Origin: Patescibacteria group bacterium
GTDB taxonomy: Bacteria > Patescibacteriota > Microgenomatia > Levybacterales > UBA12049
Assembly: GCA_023485715.1 (NCBI GenBank)
Contig: JAMCZG010000036.1
Location: forward strand, 1-34,616
DNA length: 34,616 nucleotides
Reading direction: 5' to 3'
The notes under the pieces were generated by a model. The model worked only from the letters and a program-made list of their open reading frames with translations, did not search any database and was not told the origin of the DNA. A program made the translations under genes and the position numbers. Of the stretch, positions 8,602-15,525 are shown one piece after another; the first letter of the stretch is position 1; each line of letters begins with the position of its first letter.

Positions 8602-9672
8602 ATGAAAAAAATCGATCTACTTCTGTTCTTCACGACGATCGCTTTAACGATTTTTGGATTACTCATGATTTATGAGGCATCTTCTTTTATCGCTTTCAGA
8701 GATTTTGGAGATAAATACCATTATATAAAAGACCAGTCTATTTGGATAACTTTGGGATTATTCGGTATGTTTTTCTTCTCTTTTTTTGATTATCGTAAGC
8801 TTTATAATTTATCCTTGCCCTTATTAATAATTGTATTAGTGCTTCTAATATTAGTATTTATTCCGGGATTGGGGATTTCGGTGATGGGTGCGCGTCGATG
8901 GATCGATTTTGGAATTACGAGTTTGCAGCCTGCTGAATTTGTAAAGTTTGCACTGGCAATATATCTTTCTGCTTGGTTTTCGCGTAAAGAGAAGGGGAGA
9001 CTGATTTCTTTTTTATTGATCCTTGGTTTAATAGTTTTTTTAGTTATGTTACAACCAGACATGGGTACAGCATCGATAATTCTCTTTGAGGCTCTGATTA
9101 TATACTTCTTGTCCGGGGGAAATATTCTTGTTTTTTTACTTTTAATTCCGATTCTTGGTGCTTTGGGATTTTTTCTGATAAAATTTTCTCCATACAGGGC
9201 TGCGAGACTCGCTTCTTTTTTGAATATAGGATCGTCGTTTGAGTCAGCATCTTATCATACACGACAAATTTTAATCGCGCTCGGAATGGGAGGATTAACG
9301 GGCGTTGGAATCGGGAATTCGTTGCAGAAGTATGCATATCTCCCCGAAAATACGACCGATTCGATTTTTGCGATCATCGCCGAAGAATTCGGATTTTTAG
9401 GAGCAGTAATTTTAACAATCTTATTTTTTATAATTGTGTGGCGCGGATTCACGATCGCAATAAATTCTAAAGACACTTTTGGAAAACTACTCGCCGGAGG
9501 AATAACCTCCTTTTTAACCATACAGATAATTTTTAATTTAGGATCTCAGGTAATCCTTTTCCCGTTGACCGGGGTTCCCCTGCCTTTTATCTCTTACGGA
9601 GGGTCTGCTTTAATCGTGGATCTTTGTGCGATCGGAATACTTTTAAATATTTATCGACAATCTAATGTCTGA
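8602..9672 (+). CDS. ftsW: Lipid II polymerase/flippase family FtsW/RodA, likely FtsW by context
   Basis: SEDS family: GARRWIDFG..LQPAEFVKFALAIYLSAW, LLQPDMGTA, GMGGLTGVGIGNSLQKYAYLPENTTDSIFAIIAEEFGF, PLPFISYGGSALIV. Lies between mraY and murG. Confidence 0.9.
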   Translation: MKKIDLLLFFTTIALTIFGLLMIYEASSFIAFRDFGDKYHYIKDQSIWITLGLFGMFFFSFFDYRKLYNLSLPLLIIVLVLLILVFIPGLGISVMGARRWIDFGITSLQPAEFVKFALAIYLSAWFSRKEKGRLISFLLILGLIVFLVMLQPDMGTASIILFEALIIYFLSGGNILVFLLLIPILGALGFFLIKFSPYRAARLASFLNIGSSFESASYHTRQILIALGMGGLTGVGIGNSLQKYAYLPENTTDSIFAIIAEEFGFLGAVILTILFFIIVWRGFTIAINSKDTFGKLLAGGITSFLTIQIIFNLGSQVILFPLTGVPLPFISYGGSALIVDLCAIGILLNIYRQSNV

Positions 9673-9690
9673 ATTTAATATAATAAAATC

Positions 9691-10812
9691 ATGAAAATTC
9701 TTATTACCGGCGGCCATCTCTCCCCTCTTTTATCCGTAATCGACGTTTTGCCCAAAAATACAGATATTTTAATTGTCGGGAGGAAGAGGGCATTAGAAGG
9801 CGATGCTGCTTTTTCACTTGAATATCAGGAAATACAGAAAAGGGGAATTCCTTTTAAGTCAATTGTAACAGGAAGACTGCAAAGAAAATTTACAAAACAC
9901 ACAATTACTTCGCTTCTAAAATTTCCGTATGGATTTATAAGCGCGGTTGAAATATTGAAAAGATTTAGGCCGGACGTTGTTTTATCTTTCGGTAGTTATA
10001 TTTCCCTTCCGGTTAATTTAGCAGCTTTTATTTTAAAGGTGCCTGTGGTTTTACACGAACAAACTTTCGGGGTAGGTACGTCAAACAAAATATCAGCGGT
10101 ATTTGCCAAAAAAATATGCGTTTCATGGGAAGAATCCAAAAAATATTTTCCAGAATCAAAAACTGTTTTAACCGGTATTCCGATAAGAAAAGAGATGTCC
10201 GATAGCGCAGACAAAAAACCCCCTGTCTTTAATAAAAAATTCGAAAACACAAACCTGCCGATGATTTATGTTACGGGTGGAAGTTTGGGATCACACGCGA
10301 TTAACCTAATGGTCGAAAAAAACTTGGAGGATTTACTGAAAAAATTTAGAATTTTTCACCAGACCGGAGATGCAAAAGAATTTGGCGATTTTGATCGTTT
10401 GGAGAAAAAAAGAGAAACGTTAGATGGAAAAATTCAGGACAGATATCTTCCCGCAAAGTTTGTCGATCCGTCGACAACAGGAAGCGTTATTAAATCTTCG
10501 GCCTTTGTAGTTTCGCGGTCCGGAATAAACACAGTTTCGGAATTAATTTTTTTGGGAAAACCCGGAATTTTAATACCGCTCCCTTACTCGCAAAATCATG
10601 AACAAATAAAAAACGCGGAATTTTTTCGGGACTTGGGTATGGGTGAAATATTATTTCAAAATGCGCCACAGGATAAATTACTTGCAAGTACGGAAGCGAT
10701 GTTTAAAAATTTAGAAAAATATAATAAAAATGCCGAGGTTGCACAAAAAACCGTACAAAAAGACGGCGCTTCTAAAATTGTCGAGGTTTTGATGCAGATT
10801 ATCCATACGTAA
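9691..10812 (+). CDS. murG: UDP-N-acetylglucosamine--N-acetylmuramyl-(pentapeptide) pyrophosphoryl-undecaprenol N-acetylglucosamine transferase MurG
   Basis: ITGGHLSPLLSVIDVL, VVLHEQTFGVGTSNK, YVTGGSLGSHAINLMVE, VVSRSGINTVSELIFLGKPGILIPLPYSQNHEQIKNAEFF. Confidence 0.93.
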   Translation: MKILITGGHLSPLLSVIDVLPKNTDILIVGRKRALEGDAAFSLEYQEIQKRGIPFKSIVTGRLQRKFTKHTITSLLKFPYGFISAVEILKRFRPDVVLSFGSYISLPVNLAAFILKVPVVLHEQTFGVGTSNKISAVFAKKICVSWEESKKYFPESKTVLTGIPIRKEMSDSADKKPPVFNKKFENTNLPMIYVTGGSLGSHAINLMVEKNLEDLLKKFRIFHQTGDAKEFGDFDRLEKKRETLDGKIQDRYLPAKFVDPSTTGSVIKSSAFVVSRSGINTVSELIFLGKPGILIPLPYSQNHEQIKNAEFFRDLGMGEILFQNAPQDKLLASTEAMFKNLEKYNKNAEVAQKTVQKDGASKIVEVLMQIIHT

Positions 10813-10819
10813 GCTTCTT

Positions 10820-11257
10820 ATGCGGATTATAAAAAGAAAAAATCTTGCAGTTCTAAAAAGTATCCTTTCGTTTGTTTATTTCTTTTTGTTGTTTATTTCT
10901 GTGGTTCTAGTCTTTGCGTATTGGAAATTTTATCTTGATAAAAATAGACTTGTTAGTCCTGTTCCTGGTTCTTTTGCGGTTAAAAACGCGTCAAGAGTTG
11001 TGGTAAAAAACCAAGAAGAGGAGCTAAAAGAAATGCTCAACAAATATAAAATCGAATTTTTAAGACTTTCAGTTTCTACTGGCTCTGCCTATTTAGTCGA
11101 CCTTGGCGATGGGTCGAAGGCAATAATTTCTCAAAAGAAACCGATGGTCAGTCAGGTTTCCTCTTTACAACTCATACTCTCACGTTTTACAATAGAAGGA
11201 AAGCGGTTGTCGCTTGTGGATTTTCGTTTTGACAAGCCGTTAATCGTTCTTAAATAA
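10820..11257 (+). CDS. Short FtsQ-like membrane protein
   Basis: One N-terminal TM segment; C-terminal RLSLVDFRFDKPLIV resembles the FtsQ C-terminal (I/V)D(L/F)RF(D)xP(V/I) motif. Lies directly before ftsA. Confidence 0.6.
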   Translation: MRIIKRKNLAVLKSILSFVYFFLLFISVVLVFAYWKFYLDKNRLVSPVPGSFAVKNASRVVVKNQEEELKEMLNKYKIEFLRLSVSTGSAYLVDLGDGSKAIISQKKPMVSQVSSLQLILSRFTIEGKRLSLVDFRFDKPLIVLK

Positions 11258-11260
11258 ATT

Positions 11261-12562
11261 ATGAGCGACGGGAAAATTGTCGTTGGGGTAGACATCGGAA
11301 CCTCAAAAATTGTTACAGTTATCGCTAAAATCGATGATTTTGTTAATGTCTTGGGGGTGTCGGAAGTAAAGGCGCAGGGAATTAAAAAAGGCCAAATCGT
11401 CGATATCGAAGAAGCAGTTTCCGCGATAAATACTTCACTTGAAGGCGCAGAGCGCATGGCCGGATACTCGGTTTCTCACGTGGTCGCATCAGTCGGTGGA
11501 AGCCATATCGAAAGTTTAAATTCAAGGGGAGTAGTTGCCATATCTTCCCCGGAAGGAGAAATTAACAGAAACGATATCGACAGGGTGGTCGATGCCGCAA
11601 AGGCAGTCTCTTTGCCGTCTTCACGCGAAATAATTCACGTTTTACCCCGTAATTTTAGCGTAAACGGCCAGGAGGGGATAAAAGACCCGATCGGCATGGC
11701 AGGAGTGCGTTTGGAAGTCGATACCCACATAATTACCGCTAGTTCTACTTCGCTTCGGAATTTAGAGAAAGCGCTTTCGGAAGTCGGGGTCAATGTAGAC
11801 GGCTTTGTGTTTAACGGTTACGCAAGCAGTCTCTCAGTATTATCCGATACAGAAAAGGAATTAGGGGTGGTTTTGGTCGATATGGGGGCCGGGACAACAG
11901 ATATATCGATTTATGTCGACGGTTCTATTGCGTATTCTTCTGTTTTATCGATCGGCGCACGACACATAACTAACGATTTAGCCATAGGTCTTCGGATTTC
12001 TCTTGAGTCGGCCGAAAAAATTAAATTATTTCTGTCCAGAGCTCCAGAAAGACGGAGACTAAACCCGGAAGACCTGGAATCGGAAGAAAAACAACAGGCT
12101 CCGGTAAAAAAAAGCGACGAAATAGACCTTGGCGCTTTGGAATTACCGGAGGAGATCAGAAAAGTGTCGCAAAAGACCCTGATCGAGGGCATAATAAGGC
12201 CCAGACTTAATGAAATATTTACCATGATCGGACTGGAACTTAAAAAAAGCGGATACGGTGGTCAAACTCCCGCGGGGGTAGTTATAACAGGAGGCGGGGC
12301 AAGAACGATCGGTGTGGTCGACTCAGCAAAGAGAATGCTTGCGATGCCTGTTAGAATCGGAATTCCAACTGGAATAAAAGGGATTGTCGACGAAATCCAA
12401 GACACCCCGTTTGCGACGGTTGTTGGGCTTTCTATATATGGATCAAGATTTGAAGGACAAAGTTCTTTGCCTTTTGGCATTTCTCTCCCTAAAATTCCCC
12501 ACGTCGGTGGATTTGGATTTTTCGGAAAGATTGTTAACTTCGTAAAATCGTTTATCCCCTAG
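11261..12562 (+). CDS. ftsA: Cell division protein FtsA
   Basis: Actin-like ATPase: [45 protein letters not shown]-terminal amphipathic helix [16 protein letters not shown]. Confidence 0.94.
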   Translation: MSDGKIVVGVDIGTSKIVTVIAKIDDFVNVLGVSEVKAQGIKKGQIVDIEEAVSAINTSLEGAERMAGYSVSHVVASVGGSHIESLNSRGVVAISSPEGEINRNDIDRVVDAAKAVSLPSSREIIHVLPRNFSVNGQEGIKDPIGMAGVRLEVDTHIITASSTSLRNLEKALSEVGVNVDGFVFNGYASSLSVLSDTEKELGVVLVDMGAGTTDISIYVDGSIAYSSVLSIGARHITNDLAIGLRISLESAEKIKLFLSRAPERRRLNPEDLESEEKQQAPVKKSDEIDLGALELPEEIRKVSQKTLIEGIIRPRLNEIFTMIGLELKKSGYGGQTPAGVVITGGGARTIGVVDSAKRMLAMPVRIGIPTGIKGIVDEIQDTPFATVVGLSIYGSRFEGQSSLPFGISLPKIPHVGGFGFFGKIVNFVKSFIP

Positions 12563-12579
12563 TTTTGCATGTTGCAAAA
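12563..12579. promoter_or_regulatory. Perfect inverted repeat overlapping the ftsZ -35 region
   Basis: TTTTGCA-TGT-TGCAAAA, 7-bp perfect arms in the ftsA-ftsZ gap. Confidence 0.55.
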
Positions 12580-12600
12580 TATTTTTTTGTTTGCTAGTAT
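12572..12600 (+). promoter_or_regulatory. Putative ftsZ promoter
   Basis: TTGCAA (12572-12577), 17-nt spacer, TGC-TAGTAT (12595-12600, extended -10-like); ATG at 12612. Confidence 0.5.
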
Positions 12601-12611
12601 TTTGTTTACTT

Positions 12612-13691
12612 ATGCTGATTAAGCCTCAAACTACAAATTTTGCAAAAATTCGGGTGATGGGGATTGGTGGTGGGGGAACAAACGCCTTAAATTCGATGAT
12701 CACACAAAGCCAGATTCAGGGAGTCGATTTTGTCGCCGTAAATACAGATGCGCAGGCGCTTTTAATGTCGCATTCGGCAACAAAACTTCAGATCGGTGAA
12801 AATTTAACCAGGGGTTTAGGGTCGGGCGGGGATCCGGAGATCGGAAAGCAGGCAGCAGAGGAATCTGAAGGAAAAGTAAGAGATATGTTGGAAGGTTCGG
12901 ACATGGTGTTTTTAGCGGCCGGAATGGGCGGGGGAACAGGGACAGGCGCATGTCCGACGATCGCAAAAGTTGCAAAGGAACTCGGTGCCTTAACTATAGC
13001 AGTGGTAACAAAACCGTTTTCGTTTGAAGGGACAAGAAGGATGGTAAACGCAGAGGACGGAATCGAAAACCTTAAAGACAAAGTTGACACACTGATTGTT
13101 ATCCCAAACCAAAGGATTTTAGATGTTGTTGATAAAAAACTTTCGCTTTTAGAAGCGTTTAAAGTTGCCGATTCTGTTTTATCCCAGGGAGTGCAGGGGA
13201 TTTCTGATTTAATCACGATGCCAGGACTTATAAACGTAGATTTTGCAGATGTACGGTCGATTATGACAAACGCGGGGTCGGCCTTAATGGGAATCGGGAC
13301 GGGAGTCGGGGAAAATAGGGCACAAACCGCAGCGAGAACCGCGACATAAATCGATATATCTGAGATTTCGATGGATGGCGCAAGGGGGGTACTCTTCAAC
13401 GTTATCGGGGGGCCCGATCTTACGATGAGCGAAGTAAACGACGCTGCCCAGATTATTTCCCAAGCTGCAGATCCGGATGCAAATATAATTTTTGGCGCGA
13501 CAATCGACGAAACGATGCACGACCAGATGAAAATTACTGTTATAGCGACGGGCTTTGACCAGACAAAGCAAAGGTTAAAGCAATTTGTACCAGAGCCAGC
13601 TGCTCAAGAACCGGTTAAACCAGCAGAACAGCCTAAAGAACAGGAAGAAGACGTTTGGGATATTCCCGCATTCCTAAGACAGAGGAATTAG
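12612..13691 (+). CDS. ftsZ: Cell division protein FtsZ, interrupted by an in-frame TAA at 13347-13349
   Basis: [61 protein letters not shown]-[TAA][29 protein letters not shown], C-terminal peptide [13 protein letters not shown]. Both halves are in the same frame. Confidence 0.92.
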
Positions 13692-13709
13692 TTTTTAAGC
13701 TTCAAAATC

Positions 13710-13738
13710 TTGACAGCGCGATTGTTTAGTGTAATTAT
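13710..13738 (+). promoter_or_regulatory. Putative promoter upstream of leader ORF/terminator
   Basis: Perfect TTGACA (13710-13715), 17-nt spacer, AATTAT (13733-13738, 4/6 to consensus), with TATAAG overlapping nearby. Confidence 0.45.
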
Positions 13739-13744
13739 AAGACC

Positions 13745-13786
13745 ATGAAAATCCTCTTTGGTAGTAATAAATTAATTACTATATAA
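13745..13786 (+). CDS. Candidate 13-aa leader peptide MKILFGSNKLITI
   Basis: ATG AAA ATC CTC TTT GGT AGT AAT AAA TTA ATT ACT ATA TAA. Its stop codon overlaps the first bases of the terminator stem. No SD. Confidence 0.35.
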   Translation: MKILFGSNKLITI

Positions 13787-13806
13787 CCACCTCCGGGTGG
13801 TTTTTT
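13785..13806 (+). terminator. Rho-independent terminator / candidate attenuator
   Basis: AACCACC-TCCG-GGTGGTT, 7-bp perfect stem with a 4-nt loop, followed by further Ts. Confidence 0.75.
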
Positions 13807-13833
13807 AGTGGAGCGAAAGGAGGTGAAATATAA

Positions 13834-14337
13834 ATGAAAAATTTACTTATTTTAGTTTTTGTTTTTTCCTTTTTCCTTTTTGTTCCGAAAGTTTCAGCAG
13901 GATTTGATCAATACGGATACAATGATACAGCAAGAAATTTTGTAGGTACCGGATCCAGCTGGTGTCAGGGAAAATTGGGTTGGGACGAAGCTGCTTGTGA
14001 CGCATATATGGGCGCTTGGGCAGACGACAAGTTGGTTATGAAGTGGAATGCAGAATGGGATAGGGGAAATAAAGAAGAATGGACAGATCCGAACGGATAT
14101 GATGCATGGATCAATAACGAATGGAATGGAAGAGTAGATGGTTCTGGCGAGATTTGGCATTACAAAATAGCGTGGGATAAAGGGTGTGCCGATGGTAGCA
14201 CTCCTGCAAATGTCGCCAAAGGTTCGGCCTATTGTATATGGGGTCCATTCGCAATGCTTCAGAGCCAAGGTTCGGGAGCAGATAGAGTTCATGTTTGGGA
14301 TGTTCTCTTAAAGCCCGCGGGATACGGAGCGTATTAG
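13834..14337 (+). CDS. Small secreted Trp-rich hypothetical protein
   Basis: Signal peptide MKNLLILVFVFSFFLFVPKVSAG; mature part rich in W/D/G (DDKLVMKWNAEWDRG, DAWINNEWNG, EIWHYKIAWDKGC, CIWGPFAMLQSQG). Consensus SD AAAGGAGGTG upstream. Confidence 0.8.
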   Translation: MKNLLILVFVFSFFLFVPKVSAGFDQYGYNDTARNFVGTGSSWCQGKLGWDEAACDAYMGAWADDKLVMKWNAEWDRGNKEEWTDPNGYDAWINNEWNGRVDGSGEIWHYKIAWDKGCADGSTPANVAKGSAYCIWGPFAMLQSQGSGADRVHVWDVLLKPAGYGAY

Positions 14338-14356
14338 TTATTTTTGAGAAAATTTA

Positions 14357-14392
14357 AACAGCCCATCGGGGAAACTCGGTGGGTTGTTTTTT
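14357..14392 (+). terminator. Rho-independent terminator after the secreted protein gene
   Basis: AACAGCCCATCGGG-GAAA-CTCGGTGGGTTGTTTTTT: 14-bp stem including GU pairs, GAAA tetraloop, T run. Confidence 0.85.
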
Positions 14393-14394
14393 AT

Positions 14395-15126
14395 TTACTT
14401 GCGGATTTTTTTGTAGATATTGTCCGGGATTTTTTTGTTTTTATAGAAAAACACGCGAAGCATTTTTACTATTAATATATGAAAATTCATTCCGCCTGCT
14501 ACCGAGTTATGGTTGTCCTCTGATTCTGCTTTAAACTTTTCCGCCGGTTTATAATCGTCGATTATTTCGTAATCAATTTTATTTTTCCAATACAATCTCA
14601 TAAAGGGCTCCGGATTGGCTTGAATTATCGAATCAACAGCGGATTTATAGGTAGCGCTGTGGCTAGAAAGCGCAGTATGCATTTTTTTACTTTTTCGAAC
14701 AAATATCAGTTTATTTTTATTTCTGTAAACAAACCAAAGATGGCTTTTAAAAGGAAGCATTGTTTCTATAAGCCCGTTTGGTACTTCTAAATATCCCATT
14801 TTAGAAACTCGGACTATCTCTTTAATCGCGGCAGCAGGATTTTCTACGTGTTCGAGTAAATGACTGGTAAAAGAAAAATCAAATGCCTTGTCTTTAAAAG
14901 GTAGATTAAATACAGTCCCGTCAACAAATGTGCCGATGTCGTGGATCGTTTCTGTGCCGGATGCCCTTTGAACATTGCTCAACGACAAATCGTCGACGTA
15001 TACATCTGCCCTCCAAAAAGGTTTATCGCCCGATCCGATATCGACCACAAGGGCATTTTTACTTATTTTAAATCCCGGTAAAACTTTTCTTGTATAAAAA
15101 TAGGATAATTTCGAGAAAAAATTCAT
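14395..15126 (-). CDS. Class I SAM-dependent methyltransferase
   Basis: ALVVDIGSGDKPFWRADVYVDD, FDFSFTSHLLEHVENPAAAIKEIVRVSKMGYLEVP (Methyltransf_11-like). Confidence 0.8.
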   Translation of the reverse strand: MNFFSKLSYFYTRKVLPGFKISKNALVVDIGSGDKPFWRADVYVDDLSLSNVQRASGTETIHDIGTFVDGTVFNLPFKDKAFDFSFTSHLLEHVENPAAAIKEIVRVSKMGYLEVPNGLIETMLPFKSHLWFVYRNKNKLIFVRKSKKMHTALSSHSATYKSAVDSIIQANPEPFMRLYWKNKIDYEIIDDYKPAEKFKAESEDNHNSVAGGMNFHILIVKMLRVFFYKNKKIPDNIYKKIRK

Positions 15127-15197
15127 TTAACCTGATTAATGTTTTTAATATTAACACATTTTTATTTAATATCAATAGTATGGTTTCTAACTATTTA

Positions 15198-15227
15198 TTG
15201 TAAAAATTCCCTACAAGGTGATATAAT
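15198..15227 (+). promoter_or_regulatory. Putative promoter, -10 only 6 nt from ATG
   Basis: TTGTAA (15198-15203), 18-nt spacer, TATAAT (15222-15227); ATG at 15234. Confidence 0.55.
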
Positions 15228-15233
15228 TTTTAT

Positions 15234-15476
15234 ATGCCAAATCCATCTGAAAGAGGTAAAAGTACAGGAGTATCAGGACAGGGAATATCAGGAGAATCCG
15301 GAGTAATTAGATTCCGCGCCAGGGTTCCGGTAACGGGTAAAAGCGGATTTGTTATCGGGTCCGAAACAGTGGAGTTAACAACGTACGGTTTGAGAAAACA
15401 AGAAGTTCCGGATCAAAGTGGAATAAAACCGAATTGTCAATTTGACCCTCAAAGTAGAGATTACAAACCCAAATAA
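15234..15476 (+). CDS. Small hypothetical protein (80 aa)
   Basis: Begins just after a consensus -10; ends before the ileS promoter; no recognised family. Confidence 0.55.
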   Translation: MPNPSERGKSTGVSGQGISGESGVIRFRARVPVTGKSGFVIGSETVELTTYGLRKQEVPDQSGIKPNCQFDPQSRDYKPK

Positions 15477-15489
15477 ACTGCGGTTACAC

Positions 15490-15518
15490 TTGAATAGCAT
15501 AATGTTTTAAACTACAAT
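15490..15518 (+). promoter_or_regulatory. Putative ileS promoter
   Basis: TTGAAT (15490-15495), 17-nt spacer, TACAAT (15513-15518); ATG at 15526. Confidence 0.55.
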
Positions 15519-15525
15519 ATAGTTT

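Noticed and set aside
12591-12611. Upstream TTG start for ftsZ in the ORF track
   Set aside because: This stretch overlaps the predicted extended -10 promoter; ATG at 12612 gives a normal FtsZ N-terminus ([22 protein letters not shown]).
12788-13399. 203-aa minus-strand ORF opposite ftsZ
   Set aside because: Antisense to a conserved coding region; low-complexity Ser/Thr/Pro/Ile composition; the lack of stops follows from ftsZ codon usage.
13894-14292. 132-aa minus-strand ORF opposite the secreted protein
   Set aside because: The plus strand has signal peptide, SD and terminator; the antisense frame has no supporting signal.
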